Shown one piece after another: positions 35,602-44,627 of a DNA stretch of 64,000 nucleotides (its first letter is position 1; every line of letters begins with the position of its first letter). The DNA lies in NCBI GenBank assembly GCA_034003625.1, contig JAVEYG010000004.1, forward strand, positions 86,626 to 150,625, written 5' to 3'. Under the pieces are notes generated by a model, which had not been told where the DNA came from, made no database searches, and saw only the letters and a program-made list of their open reading frames with translations. A program made the translations under genes and the position numbers. The DNA is from GWE2-42-39 sp034003625. Lineage in GTDB: Bacteria > Bacteroidota > Bacteroidia > Bacteroidales > Prolixibacteraceae.

Positions 35602-37041
35602 ATGATTACTTTCTTTTCTTCATTAACCGTGCTTCTTCTCGGTTACTTTTTTTATTCCCGTGCTGTTGAACGTATTTTTGCTGTTGATCCAAGCAGGAAA
35701 ACTCCGGCTTATATCATGAATGATGGTGTCGATTACATACCTATGCCCTGGTGGCGTATTTTTCTGATCCAGTTTCTGAACATTGCCGGGCTGGGGCCGA
35801 TTTTTGGCGCCGTGGCCGGGGCCATGTGGGGGCCGGTCGCTTTCCTTTGGATTGTTCTGGGGTCGGTATTTGCCGGGGCAACTCACGATTTCTTCTCGGG
35901 CATGCTTTCCATTAAACACAAGGGATTGAGCATCACCGAAATTGTCGGGATATATATGGGGACGGGGGTTAAACAGTTCATCCGGGGGTTTACGGTAATA
36001 TTAATGATCCTTGTAGGCGCTGTATTTATCATGGGGCCGGCTAAAATCCTGGCCGACCTGACGCCTGATATTTTTTCAATGACCTTCTGGGTTTGGGCAG
36101 TTTTCACTTATTATGTGCTGGCTACCATGTTGCCGATCGATAAATTGATTGGGCGTATCTACCCTGTTTTTGGGTTTGCCCTTCTTTTCATGGCAGTAGG
36201 TATAACTGTTGCCATGATTGCAAAAGGCTATCATATCCCGGAACTGAGTATCGGGAACATTCATAATTTCCATGTCGACTCTGAAAAATTCCCGATTTTC
36301 CCGATGTTGTTCATTACCATTGCCTGTGGCGCTATTTCGGGTTTTCATGCCACCCAGTCGCCGCTGATGGCGCGTTGCCTGACCAACGAGAAATACGGGC
36401 GCCGGGTGTTTTACGGAGCCATGATTTCGGAAGGAGTAGTCGCTTTAATTTGGGCTGCAATAGGAATGAGCTTTTACGGGGGAATCCGCGAACTAAACGA
36501 GGTGATGGTTGCGAATAAAGGAAATGCCGCATTTGTAGTCAACGAAATATCCAATTCGCTATTGGGCAGATTTGGCGGGTTCTTAGCTTTGTTGGGAGTG
36601 GTGGCCGCCCCGATTACCTCCGGCGATACGGCTTTCCGAAGTGCCCGGCTGATTGTGGCCGACTTTCTGAATTATAAACAGGGGCCGATTAAGAACCGGT
36701 TGTTTGTCAGTGTTCCTCTTTTTCTGATAGGGTTTTTGCTGACCCGGATTGATTTCAGCATTATCTGGCGCTACTTCGCCTGGTCGAACCAGACCTTAGC
36801 CATGATTGTGCTCTGGACCATCACGGCTTATCTTGTTCAGGAAAAGAAATTCTATTGGGTCACATTGATCCCTGCGGTATTTATGACTGCGGTCACTACC
36901 ACCTATTTATTGTTTGCCCCGGAAGGTTTTTCTCTTGGAAAAGAAATTTCGTACTCCGTAGGTTCGTTGATTTCAGTATTGTCAATTCTGGCATTTTTTA
37001 TTTACAAAAGAAAATATCGGGTTTCAAGTATAGAGTGTTGA
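35602..37041 (+). CDS. cstA: CstA-family carbon starvation / peptide-pyruvate transporter
   Basis: 479 residues, nearly all membrane-spanning helices. Conserved CstA features are present: PAYIMNDGVDYIPMPWW near the N-terminus, FLNIAGLGPIFGAVAGAMWGP, GATHDFFSGMLSIKHKG, GPAKILADLTPD, and ITSGDTAFRSARLIVADFLN later. It is the short form (E. coli CstA is ~700 residues). The family imports peptides and/or pyruvate under carbon limitation. The gene is monocistronic: a transposase remnant lies upstream and a hairpin about 260 bases downstream. Its link to the glycan locus is only positional. Confidence 0.88.
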   Translation: MITFFSSLTVLLLGYFFYSRAVERIFAVDPSRKTPAYIMNDGVDYIPMPWWRIFLIQFLNIAGLGPIFGAVAGAMWGPVAFLWIVLGSVFAGATHDFFSGMLSIKHKGLSITEIVGIYMGTGVKQFIRGFTVILMILVGAVFIMGPAKILADLTPDIFSMTFWVWAVFTYYVLATMLPIDKLIGRIYPVFGFALLFMAVGITVAMIAKGYHIPELSIGNIHNFHVDSEKFPIFPMLFITIACGAISGFHATQSPLMARCLTNEKYGRRVFYGAMISEGVVALIWAAIGMSFYGGIRELNEVMVANKGNAAFVVNEISNSLLGRFGGFLALLGVVAAPITSGDTAFRSARLIVADFLNYKQGPIKNRLFVSVPLFLIGFLLTRIDFSIIWRYFAWSNQTLAMIVLWTITAYLVQEKKFYWVTLIPAVFMTAVTTTYLLFAPEGFSLGKEISYSVGSLISVLSILAFFIYKRKYRVSSIEC

Positions 37042-37298
37042 GTATCGGGTATCCTGTATCGGACGGGGCATCCCTCGGAATAGTTGAAGAACCTGTGTGG
37101 ACACTATTATCGCCATGCCAGCGGTGTGCTTTATCTGTTCAGAAAAGACAAACAAAAGAATCTGGTATTGTCGTATTGTGCCAAATGTACCTTGTCCCCC
37201 CTGAACGTCGTGAAGGGTCTCATGTTTTGTACTATTCACAACAGAAGCTTCCCTACCTTCAACATGACAAAACAATATTGGCACAACAATAGGTTTTC

Positions 37299-37316
37299 CC
37301 TGTTTTTTAAAACAGG
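37299..37316. terminator. Small symmetric hairpin between convergent genes
   Basis: CCTGTTTT (37299-37306) mirrors AAAACAGG (37309-37316), overlapping the lnt stop codon at 37307. It could serve as a weak bidirectional terminator for cstA and lnt. The interval 37042-37298 contains only short overlapping frames without protein character. Confidence 0.35.
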
Positions 37317-38899
37317 AGTGATCTTTGTTTTAATCCCCGGGAAATAAAAAAGAGGGAAAGTAGTGCTGCTACAAAGGCCGACATGCGCCCGATATAATCT
37401 CCGTGCAAGGTATAAAAAGTAAATGTGTGGTTCCCGTACAATTCTTCTGTCGCTATGCTTCGTATCCATTCGTTTGTTTTCTGCAGCACATCGCCGCGCT
37501 GATTAATAAAACCGGAATATCCGGTATTTGCCGACCGGGCAATGCTCCTGCGTGTTTCAATGGCCCGAAGCCGTGAATAAGAAAAATGTAAGCCGGCGCC
37601 CGCGCTTTGTTTCCACCAGCCGTCGTTGGTTATCACAACTACCCAATGGCTGCCTTGGCGTACCAGTTTCCCCAGATATTCGCCAAACATCGACTCAAAA
37701 CAAATTAAAACACTTACCTGTAGCCCGGCGCCCATATCTAAATTTTCAGGAACGCCACTTCCCAATCCGCCCGATGTTCCGCCCAGATCAAAGAAAAGGT
37801 TCTTCAGAAAACCAAAATACCGGGCAAAAGGAACCTTCTCGACCCCGCTGACCAGTATGTTTTTGTGATAGAGCTGGACCGTTTCCGAGGTATCGGCCAG
37901 TAAGGCCGAATTATATTCTTCATAACGGGCGCCATCTTCCAGGAAACGGGTGGCAACGGTTGTTTCTTCATTGTCGGAAAGAATTCTTATTGTATTTGCA
38001 CCCATTATTATTTTTTTCTCCGGATATCCGGAAATTGCATCTTTCAGGTGCCGGATTTCAGGAATGAAACAAACCGAATCTTCCCGGAACGGGGCAAGTG
38101 CTGTTTCGGGCCCGACAATGACTTCCGCTGTTTTTGCAGAATCAATCAGCGACAACAAGATTTCAAGCTGCTCGCCGGGCGCCATCTTTTCAAATTTTTC
38201 GGTGTACGGGTCGATGTTGGGCTGTAAAACGGCAAAGCTCAGTTTTTCCCCTTTTTCAGAATACGAAAAATATAAAAATAACGAAAATGCAAGCGGCACA
38301 AACAGAACAATCAGTACCGGTGTCAAATGAAGAAATGATATTTTTTGCGAATGCCGAAAGAATTTTACCAGTTTATAAATGAAAATATTGATGGCAAGTA
38401 CCCAGCACGAACCGCCCAAAACACCTGTAAATTCGTACCATTGAACCATTTCTACCTGGTTGCCGAAAGCGCTGCCTAAGATCATCCCCGGAAGTTGCAT
38501 GTCCCAGTTCAGGTGCAGGAATTCAAACGACAGCCAGAGTGAAACTAAAAAAACAAGTGCCAGGTTTTCGTTGTTGTGCCTTTTGAATAAATGGTAGAGA
38601 TACCAGACCGTATCCATCAGGAAAGTATTCAGCAATAAAAAAAGCATTAGCCCGATAGGGGTTGCGTAGCCTAACCACCACGCAGATAGTAGGTTCCACA
38701 TTAAAAAGCAAAGTGTAAGATGGTTTAAAAATAGATAGCGGCCACTTTTTCCTGGTAGAAGGGAAAGATTATTTTCGAGGATCAGCAACGGGACAAATCC
38801 GATACACAATAACCAGCCAGGCCCTTCAAAAATCCATGGAACCGACAACAGCACAGCCGAAGAAACAGAGTATAAAATATTTTTATGGGTTGTTGTCAT
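37307..38899 (-). CDS. lnt: Apolipoprotein N-acyltransferase
   Basis: 530 residues. The N-terminal half holds about seven hydrophobic membrane helices and the C-terminal half is the periplasmic nitrilase-like domain. The catalytic triad can be placed: E265 in VGPETALAPF, K346 in LYHKNILVSG and C400 in LICFESMFGE, followed by VVVITNDGWW. The enzyme transfers a third acyl chain to the N-terminal Cys of lipoproteins in the inner membrane. This fits the many lipoproteins in the window (three SusD proteins among them). Its ATG overlaps the stop of the upstream phosphatase gene by 4 bases (ATGA), so it is translationally coupled. Confidence 0.93.
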   Translation of the reverse strand: MTTTHKNILYSVSSAVLLSVPWIFEGPGWLLCIGFVPLLILENNLSLLPGKSGRYLFLNHLTLCFLMWNLLSAWWLGYATPIGLMLFLLLNTFLMDTVWYLYHLFKRHNNENLALVFLVSLWLSFEFLHLNWDMQLPGMILGSAFGNQVEMVQWYEFTGVLGGSCWVLAINIFIYKLVKFFRHSQKISFLHLTPVLIVLFVPLAFSLFLYFSYSEKGEKLSFAVLQPNIDPYTEKFEKMAPGEQLEILLSLIDSAKTAEVIVGPETALAPFREDSVCFIPEIRHLKDAISGYPEKKIIMGANTIRILSDNEETTVATRFLEDGARYEEYNSALLADTSETVQLYHKNILVSGVEKVPFARYFGFLKNLFFDLGGTSGGLGSGVPENLDMGAGLQVSVLICFESMFGEYLGKLVRQGSHWVVVITNDGWWKQSAGAGLHFSYSRLRAIETRRSIARSANTGYSGFINQRGDVLQKTNEWIRSIATEELYGNHTFTFYTLHGDYIGRMSAFVAALLSLFFISRGLKQRSLLF

Positions 38900-39813
38900 C
38901 CGTTTTTAAGAGAAGCCGAAACGGTTGTTTGCACTTTCCGGTTGCGGTCGAACATAAAATCGATCCTTCCCAGCATCAGGGCCCCATAACCAACCTGGTT
39001 AACCATTACCTGTTTCCCGGCAGCATTTTTCATCCGGATGGCATCATCCAGAAAGGTGTGGGTGTGCCCGCCGATAATTAAATCGGTACAATGGGTTTCT
39101 CCTGCAATAATTTTATCCGAAACTTTTTTCTCTTCGTATTCCAGTCCCAAATGCGACAGGCAAACCACCAGGTCGCATTTCTTCTCTTCCTTCAGGAATA
39201 ATTCCATTTTTCGGGCTATTGTCAACGGATCAAGATAGCGGGTTCCCTGAAAATTCTTTTTGGCTACCAGTCCGTCAAGTTCCACCCCCAGCGCATAAAG
39301 GCCAATCTTAATACCTTCTTTTCTAAATGTTTTATAGTTTGCAACCGAACCGTTCAGCTCCGTATCCGAAAAATCGTAATTCGACGATAAAAGCGGAAAG
39401 CGGGCAAACGGGAGGGCTTCGCCGATCCCTTCTAATCCGTTGTCGAACTCGTGGTTGCCGATAGTCCCTGCATCGTAGCCCATTTGGCTCATTATTTTCA
39501 GTACCAGTTCTCCCCGGTAATAATTAAAGTAAGGGGTTCCCTGGAACATATCGCCGGCATCGAATAAAAAAACAGCAGGGGACTCAGCCCGTATCTTTTC
39601 AATAATTCCTGATAAATGGGTCATCCCCCCTTTGCCCCCGTTAAGCGGGTCCGATTTGGGGAAAGGTTCGATGTGGCAGTGCATGTCATTGGTGTGAAGA
39701 ATCGTAATTTGCACAAAATCGTCTTTCGCATAGCTGCTTTCGGGGTACTGTGCAGCAATGAACCCGGCGCCTCCCCAAACCAGTTGCTGAATAAATTGTC
39801 TCCTGCTACTCAT
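38896..39813 (-). CDS. 5'-nucleotidase N-terminal metallophosphatase domain protein
   Basis: 305 residues from the ATG at 39813. A longer frame opens at 39885, but the internal start has a good GGAGG 8 bases upstream and yields a leader (SSRRQFIQQLVWGGAGFIAA) with the twin-arginine pattern. The domain is calcineurin-like: ILHTNDMHCHIEP (metal ligands D, H), FLFDAGDMFQGTPYFNYY, GNHEFDNG, VCLSHLG and IIGGHTHTF. This is the catalytic half of UshA-type 5'-nucleotidase/sugar-nucleotide hydrolase. The substrate-binding C-terminal half is a separate upstream gene overlapping by 8 bases. The pair probably forms one periplasmic enzyme acting on nucleotides. Confidence 0.88.
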   Translation of the reverse strand: MSSRRQFIQQLVWGGAGFIAAQYPESSYAKDDFVQITILHTNDMHCHIEPFPKSDPLNGGKGGMTHLSGIIEKIRAESPAVFLFDAGDMFQGTPYFNYYRGELVLKIMSQMGYDAGTIGNHEFDNGLEGIGEALPFARFPLLSSNYDFSDTELNGSVANYKTFRKEGIKIGLYALGVELDGLVAKKNFQGTRYLDPLTIARKMELFLKEEKKCDLVVCLSHLGLEYEEKKVSDKIIAGETHCTDLIIGGHTHTFLDDAIRMKNAAGKQVMVNQVGYGALMLGRIDFMFDRNRKVQTTVSASLKNG

Positions 39814-40561
39814 AAAAAATCCTCCCGTCAGCCTGGGCTGTAATATGTTGCCCGTTTTTTGTTTTGTTTTCCAGATGACTAACAATGATATCCCGTATGG
39901 TAATTCCGGTTGAAACCAATGATTCAGGCTGAAGAAACATGGTCATGTTGTCGCCGCCGCCCGCAATATAATCGTTGGTAACAATCCAGTACGATTTACC
40001 GGCATCGAATTTTTCACCGCCAACCAGCAGGCTTGAAACCGATTTGTCCCGGATGCCCATTTTTATCCCGGCTACTCCTTCTCCCTCGCGTTGGGCAATC
40101 ATATCAGCCATTTTCTGAAAATTTTCTCCCGAAATCTTCAGCAACATCATTGTGTTTTCAAAAGGCATCAATTCGAAGACTTTCTGCATGCTGATTTCTC
40201 CCCGGGGCAATGTTGACCGGATTCCCCCATAATTGACATACGACGCGGAAGGCGCCTCCATCATGTTTCTTTTGCAATAATTCCGGGCTTCCTCCAGCAA
40301 CAGGTCGGCCATGAAATTGGTCATGTTGCTTTCGGGCTTTCCTTTTATCATTTCCACATCGGAAATTGCCAGGACCCTTGACATATCGGCCTCAAGTTTC
40401 TGCTTGTACGGGCTCAGTAATTCAATAAGTATTTGATTTTCTGTAGATAATGAATCGGTTACCGGAATATTCCGGGTAATGGTTTCTACAATACCTATTT
40501 TATTGGTTGAACAGGAAACAGAGCCAACCAGGATCAGCAAGAGCAGAATATTCTTCATCAT
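39806..40561 (-). CDS. 5'-nucleotidase C-terminal (substrate-binding) domain lipoprotein
   Basis: 251 residues. A lipobox (LVGSVSCS, Cys17) makes it a lipoprotein. The rest matches the 5_nucleotid_C domain: ESNMTNFMADLLLEEAR, ASYVNYGGIRSTLPRGEISMQKVFELMPFENTMMLLKISG and YWIVTNDYIAGGGDNMTMF. In classical UshA this follows the metallophosphatase domain in the same chain; here the order is reversed on the genome, with the C-terminal domain encoded first and the phosphatase second, overlapping by 8 bases. The lipid-anchored domain and the Tat-exported phosphatase presumably associate in the periplasm. The start may be the first or the second Met. Confidence 0.85.
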   Translation of the reverse strand: MMKNILLLLILVGSVSCSTNKIGIVETITRNIPVTDSLSTENQILIELLSPYKQKLEADMSRVLAISDVEMIKGKPESNMTNFMADLLLEEARNYCKRNMMEAPSASYVNYGGIRSTLPRGEISMQKVFELMPFENTMMLLKISGENFQKMADMIAQREGEGVAGIKMGIRDKSVSSLLVGGEKFDAGKSYWIVTNDYIAGGGDNMTMFLQPESLVSTGITIRDIIVSHLENKTKNGQHITAQADGRIFYE

Positions 40562-40639
40562 AATCGGTATGCTTCATTTACGTTAATAAATATCGGATAA
40601 AAAAATGATTTTTAAACCGGACAGGTTTCACTTTCCGGT

Positions 40640-40647
40640 TAAATTTG
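40640..40647 (+). promoter_or_regulatory. Candidate -7 element (TAAATTTG) for the amidase gene
   Basis: TAAATTTG fits TAnnTTTG and lies 52 bases before the amidase ATG. It directly follows an inverted repeat AACCGG/CCGGTT (40615-40620 and 40635-40640) that could be an operator in this divergent region. A leader hairpin, AAACCTG/CAGGTTT (40663-40669 and 40677-40683), sits just before the start codon. Confidence 0.45.
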
Positions 40648-40699
40648 TATGCAACTGTAAACAAACCTGGTTTATTCAGGTTTTTATAAAAATATATTG

Positions 40700-41746
40700 A
40701 TGCGGATGAACCTTCATATATTTCAGAATACCAAACCAGCTTTTCTTATTTTCATTGTATTCTTGTCTTTTATATCATTTACAGTATTCTCTCAGGAACA
40801 CCAAACGGTTACTGCGCAAAAAGGCGACGGTATTTATTCGTTACTGAAACGCTACGGGTTGCCGGCTTCTGAATTCCGGAATTTTGTAGAAATAAACCGG
40901 GACAAACTGGGGAGGAACAATGAACTGATTGCCGGGCGTTCTTACAAATTACCGGTTCCCGACGCCCAACCTGAAAATACCAGTCAGCAGAACAGCAAGA
41001 CAGCCGACAGAAGCGGGGTTTACAAAATATTCGGGCCTGGATACGAACGTGTTACAATTGTCGGCAATCAGTTGAACGGGGCTGTTTACTATTTGATCAG
41101 CGGACATGGCGGCCCCGATCCGGGAGCTGTCGGTAAGTATGGTAAGCATGCGCTCTGCGAAGACGAATACGCTTATGATGTTACCCTGCGCCTGGCACGA
41201 AGACTGATTGAACACGGCGCTACGGTTTATATGATCGTGCGGGATCCGAATGACGGCATACGTGACGAAAGTTTTCTGAAACCCGATAAAGACGAGGTGT
41301 GCTATCCGAACTTGCCGATCCCTGTAAAACAACTGGGCCGGCTTCATCAGCGAAAAGATGCAGTGAACAATCTGTACCTGAAACACAAAGGCCGTTTTCA
41401 ACGGTTGGTGGTCGTTCACGTTGACTCAAGAAGCCGGGGAGAAAATATTGATGTATTTTTTTATTACGACGAACGTAGCAATACCGGCAAAAAGCTGGCT
41501 GCTAACCTGTTGCAAACCTTCGACAGCAAATACCGGCAGCATCAGCCCGGACGCGGATACCACGGATCGGTTTCAGCCCGGAACCTTTACGTGATCAAAT
41601 ATTCGTACCCGCCCGCTGTTTTTATCGAACTGGGCAATATTAACCACAAGCGGGACCAACAGCGTTTTATTATCGAAGACAACCGGCAGGCGCTGGCAAA
41701 TTGGCTTTGCGAAGGCCTGATCAAGGATTTTGGCAATAACAAATAA
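40700..41746 (+). CDS. LysM domain plus N-acetylmuramoyl-L-alanine amidase (Amidase_3)
   Basis: 348 residues from ATG 40700 (TTG one codon earlier and ATG at codon 4 are alternatives). The signal peptide ends near FTVFSQ. A LysM-like domain covers about 37-93 (QTVTAQKGDGIYSLLKRYGLP to GRSYKLP). The C-terminal ~215 residues form an Amidase_3 zinc domain: LISGHGGPDPGAVG (first His ligand), CEDEYAYDVTLRLARRL with the Glu ligand, VVHVDSRSRGENIDVFF with the second His, and FIELGNINHKRDQ with the catalytic Glu. It cuts the glycan-peptide bond of peptidoglycan, for cell separation or remodelling. The loop between metal ligands is longer than in minimal amidases. Confidence 0.88.
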   Translation: MRMNLHIFQNTKPAFLIFIVFLSFISFTVFSQEHQTVTAQKGDGIYSLLKRYGLPASEFRNFVEINRDKLGRNNELIAGRSYKLPVPDAQPENTSQQNSKTADRSGVYKIFGPGYERVTIVGNQLNGAVYYLISGHGGPDPGAVGKYGKHALCEDEYAYDVTLRLARRLIEHGATVYMIVRDPNDGIRDESFLKPDKDEVCYPNLPIPVKQLGRLHQRKDAVNNLYLKHKGRFQRLVVVHVDSRSRGENIDVFFYYDERSNTGKKLAANLLQTFDSKYRQHQPGRGYHGSVSARNLYVIKYSYPPAVFIELGNINHKRDQQRFIIEDNRQALANWLCEGLIKDFGNNK

Positions 41747-41771
41747 TGATGCTTTTCTCTGAACAAGATGA

Positions 41772-42149
41772 TTACATATCGAGAAATTCATCCAGGTCGC
41801 GCCGTTCTTTTTTGGTAGGTCGTCCAGTCCCCCTGTCGCGCCGGAACCAGCTTACATGTTTCTGCATTTCCAGTATTTCGAGTTCTTCAGGAGGGGTTAT
41901 ATCGCGGAAAAAACCTTCCGTTAGTTTGGCTGCCATGCGTTTTTCCGAAACGCCAATCACTTCGTAAGTCCGGGTAACCGGAGGTTTACGGATTTGTATT
42001 TTATCACCAATTCTCACCTCACGCGATGCCTTGACTGGCATTCCACCGATCATGACACGCCCTTTGCCGCACTCTTCGGTGGCTAAACTGCGTGTTTTAT
42101 ATAGCCGTACTGCCCACAGCCATTTGTCGATGCGTACTTTATCGGCCAT
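41772..42149 (-). CDS. hslR: S4-domain RNA-binding protein, Hsp15 family
   Basis: 125 residues. An S4 domain occupies the N-terminus (VRIDKWLWAVRLYKTRSLATEECGKGRVMIGG), followed by a basic C-terminal extension (WFRRDRGTGRPTKKERRDLDEFL). Hsp15 in E. coli binds stalled 50S subunits that still carry nascent peptidyl-tRNA. Its start overlaps the end of pth by 11 bases, so a joint role in stalled-ribosome rescue is plausible and translation is likely coupled. It converges on the amidase gene with only 25 bases between. Confidence 0.88.
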   Translation of the reverse strand: MADKVRIDKWLWAVRLYKTRSLATEECGKGRVMIGGMPVKASREVRIGDKIQIRKPPVTRTYEVIGVSEKRMAAKLTEGFFRDITPPEELEILEMQKHVSWFRRDRGTGRPTKKERRDLDEFLDM

Positions 42150-42717
42150 TTTGTTTTCGCTGGTTAAACTGGTTCATGGTCATCGTAATACCCACCGTGC
42201 CAAAACTATGGATGACATCAATACATTTATCAATAAGGAAGGGAAGTTCTTTTTCTTCTTCTTTATTCCATTCGCTCAGTACGTAATCGACCTGTTGCCC
42301 CTGTCTGAAATTGTCGCCAATGCCAAACCGAAGGCGTGCGTAATCCTGTCGCCCCAGCGTTTCGTTGATATTTTTCAACCCGTTGTGCCCGGCGTCGCCA
42401 CCTTTGGCGCGGAGCCGAAATGTCCCGAACGGAAGGGCCAGGTCGTCGGTCAGCACAAGCAGGTTTTCAATCGGAATATTTTCTTTCTGAAGCCAGTAAT
42501 TTACAGCCCTTCCGCTAAGGTTCATAAAAGTGGTCGGTTTCAGCAAAATGAAGATACGCGACTTATATTTGTATTCGGCCACCCAGCCATAACGCTTGTC
42601 GCTAAAAACAACATTGGACGCACTGGTCAGTGCGTCCAATATTTTATATCCTATGTTGTGACGGGTATTTTCGTAATCAACACCCGGATTTCCAAGTCCT
42701 GTAATCAGGTATTTCAT
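42139..42717 (-). CDS. pth: Peptidyl-tRNA hydrolase
   Basis: 192 residues with family-standard length. GLGNPGVDYENTRHNIGYK contains N10 and catalytic H20, PTTFMNLSG gives N66, and VLTDDLALPFGTFRLRAKGGDAGHNGLKNI holds the conserved Asp and the GHNGL motif. It hydrolyses peptidyl-tRNAs released from ribosomes. It follows rplY in the same direction (89-base gap) and overlaps hslR. The rplY-pth order is common in bacteria. Confidence 0.95.
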   Translation of the reverse strand: MKYLITGLGNPGVDYENTRHNIGYKILDALTSASNVVFSDKRYGWVAEYKYKSRIFILLKPTTFMNLSGRAVNYWLQKENIPIENLLVLTDDLALPFGTFRLRAKGGDAGHNGLKNINETLGRQDYARLRFGIGDNFRQGQQVDYVLSEWNKEEEKELPFLIDKCIDVIHSFGTVGITMTMNQFNQRKQNGR

Positions 42718-42806
42718 CCGAATATAATTTGTTTTTGGTCTTTACCTCTTTTGGGGATCAACACCCGATTTTCAAACAAATTTCAACCGCCTGTCGATGT
42801 AGCTTT

Positions 42807-43382
42807 TTATTTGCCTGTTGACGATGCGGCAGCTTTGGCAGCCCTGGTAATCATGATGGTAACAACAGGGACTGATTTTGCATTGAGAAATTCAATGTTT
42901 TCCATTTTCAGTTCGCCCACTTTAACACTTTGTCCCAAATCGAGGGCATCGATGTGTACGGGAATTGTATCCGGCAAATATTGTGGGAGCGCTTTTATTT
43001 TCAGGCGGCGAAGGTTCAGTTTCATTTTTCCCCCTTTACGCATCCCTTCGGCGTATCCTTCAACTTTTACGGGAATTTCAATCTTAATTGACTTTTGATC
43101 AGAAACCTGCAGGAAATCGACATGCAGGATTTCGTCCTCAACTGCATGAAACTGGGCATCCTGAACAATTGACCGATGAACAGTGCCTTCTACATCTACA
43201 TCCACTAAATACACATTCGGCGTGTACAATAATTTTTTTAATTCTTTTGAATCGGCATAAAAGTGAACGGTTTCTTCTCTTCCATAAAGGACGCAGGGGA
43301 TCTTACCTTCAACTCTTAATTTTTTGGAATCTTTTTTTCCGGTGGCTTCTCTTTTAAAGCCTTTAATTTCGATTGTCTTCAT
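42807..43382 (-). CDS. rplY: 50S ribosomal protein L25 (general stress protein Ctc type)
   Basis: 191 residues, the long two-domain Ctc form rather than the 94-residue E. coli L25. The N-terminal 5S rRNA-binding domain begins IEIKGFKREATGKKDSKKLRVEGKIPCVLYG, and the C-terminal TL5-like beta domain includes FLQVSDQKSIKIEIPVKVEGYAEGMRKGGKM. The C-terminus is an Ala-rich tail (RAAKAAASSTGK). It binds 5S rRNA in the large subunit. It is first in a probable rplY-pth-hslR operon and is preceded by a TATATTTG element. Confidence 0.95.
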   Translation of the reverse strand: MKTIEIKGFKREATGKKDSKKLRVEGKIPCVLYGREETVHFYADSKELKKLLYTPNVYLVDVDVEGTVHRSIVQDAQFHAVEDEILHVDFLQVSDQKSIKIEIPVKVEGYAEGMRKGGKMKLNLRRLKIKALPQYLPDTIPVHIDALDLGQSVKVGELKMENIEFLNAKSVPVVTIMITRAAKAAASSTGK

Positions 43383-43477
43383 TCTGTTTCTTTTTTAAGA
43401 TTATGGTACTCAGCTTTTCCCGGGACATCCGGGACAAACAGCATGCATAACCACACTGCCTTTCAGCAAAAGCGGTG

Positions 43478-43485
43478 CAAATATA
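43478..43485 (-). promoter_or_regulatory. Candidate -7 element (TATATTTG) for rplY-pth-hslR
   Basis: Read on the minus strand, TATATTTG matches TAnnTTTG exactly, with a TTG (complement of CAA at 43503-43505) 17 bases upstream that could be the -33 box. It lies ~95 bases before the rplY start and immediately downstream of the prs stop codon. Confidence 0.55.
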
Positions 43486-43490
43486 TAAAT

Positions 43491-44429
43491 TTAACTGTAA
43501 TACAACGAACTAATCGATTGATTTTTATAAACCCGCATAATGGCTTCCCCGAAAGCCTCGGCAGTGGAGATATATTTGATTTTTTCAGATTCTTTTCGGG
43601 GAGGGATAGAATCCGTAAAATATATTTCCTTCAGGGCCGATTTTTCAAGGTTCTCGTATGCAGCGCCCGACAATACTCCATGTGCAGCAAAAGCCCGGAC
43701 TGAAAGCGCCCCTTTTTCCATCATCAGGTCGGCTGCCTTCGATATGGTTCCTCCTGTATCAATCAGGTCGTCCACAATAATCACTTCCTTGTCTTTCACG
43801 TCGCCGATCAGGGTCATCGAATCAACCACATTGGCTTTTGCCCTTGATTTGTGGCAGATGACCATATCGGTACCCAGCATTTTTGCATAGGTGTTGGCCC
43901 GTTTGGTACCTCCCACATCGGGTGAAGCGATGACCAGGTTCCGGAGCCCCATTTTGCTGATGAACGGGACAAACAGTGAAGATGCGTATAAATGATCGAC
44001 AGGGACATTGAAAAAACCCTGGATCTGGTCGGCATGCAGGTCCATTGTAATGACCCGGTCTACACCCGCTGCCGATAACAGGTCAGCCATCAGTTTGGCC
44101 CCGATTGATACCCTCGGTTTGTCTTTACGATCTTGGCGCGCATATCCGAAATACGGGATTACCGCAATAATTTTATAGGCTGATGCACGCTTTGCCGCAT
44201 CAATCATCAGCAATAACTCAAGCAGGTTATCTGCTGGTGGACGGGTCGATTGGACAATAAACACATGCGACCCCCGGATCGTTTCTTCATAACAGGGCTC
44301 AACCTCGCCATCGGCAAAAACCGGGCACGACGACTTTCCTAATTCGACGCCCAGACTGTCACAAATTTTAGTGGTTAAATAGCTGGTTGCGGTACACGAG
44401 AAAATTTGTAGCGGAGCTTTTTTTGACAT
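43491..44429 (-). CDS. prs: Ribose-phosphate pyrophosphokinase
   Basis: 312 residues, standard length. Conserved segments: VFADGEVEPCYEETIRGSHVFIVQST, IPYFGYARQDRKDKPRVSIGAKLMADLL (ATP-binding flexible loop), VITMDLHADQIQGFF, and the PRPP loop EVIIVDDLIDTGGTISKAADLM. It makes PRPP from ribose-5-phosphate and ATP for nucleotide, His and Trp synthesis. It is preceded by its own TACCTTTG element and stands upstream of rplY, whose promoter starts right behind the prs stop. Confidence 0.96.
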   Translation of the reverse strand: MSKKAPLQIFSCTATSYLTTKICDSLGVELGKSSCPVFADGEVEPCYEETIRGSHVFIVQSTRPPADNLLELLLMIDAAKRASAYKIIAVIPYFGYARQDRKDKPRVSIGAKLMADLLSAAGVDRVITMDLHADQIQGFFNVPVDHLYASSLFVPFISKMGLRNLVIASPDVGGTKRANTYAKMLGTDMVICHKSRAKANVVDSMTLIGDVKDKEVIIVDDLIDTGGTISKAADLMMEKGALSVRAFAAHGVLSGAAYENLEKSALKEIYFTDSIPPRKESEKIKYISTAEAFGEAIMRVYKNQSISSLYYS

Positions 44430-44466
44430 TATCTTCCTGTTTAAATTTAATATCCTGGAATTGCGG

Positions 44467-44474
44467 CAAAGGTA
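44467..44474 (-). promoter_or_regulatory. Candidate -7 element (TACCTTTG) for prs
   Basis: The minus strand reads TACCTTTG, an exact fit to TAnnTTTG, about 40 bases before the prs ATG. A TTG lies 14 bases upstream, closer than the usual -33 spacing. Confidence 0.5.
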
Positions 44475-44594
44475 AAAAAATCTTTAAACAATAATTACCG
44501 ATCGAAATACAAGTTAAAATATTTTGATAGGAAAAACAACGCGATCAGAAAATGAAATGGACATTCTTCCAAAGCCAAAATTCTGAAAAATGGA

Positions 44595-44602
44595 TATATT
44601 TG
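44595..44602 (+). promoter_or_regulatory. Candidate -7 element (TATATTTG) for the locus 3 sigma gene
   Basis: TATATTTG fits TAnnTTTG exactly and ends 26 bases before the TTG start at 44628, a spacing similar to that of the locus 2 sigma gene. No clear -33 TTTG is visible. Confidence 0.5.
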
Positions 44603-44627
44603 ACAATTATAAATCAATATCGGCAAA

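Noticed and set aside
37084..37347. 87-codon frame between cstA and lnt
   Set aside because: Several overlapping short frames in the same interval and none with protein character; it also runs into the lnt 3' end.
42031..43098. 355-codon plus-strand frame
   Set aside because: Runs antisense across hslR, pth and rplY, all of which are certain genes.
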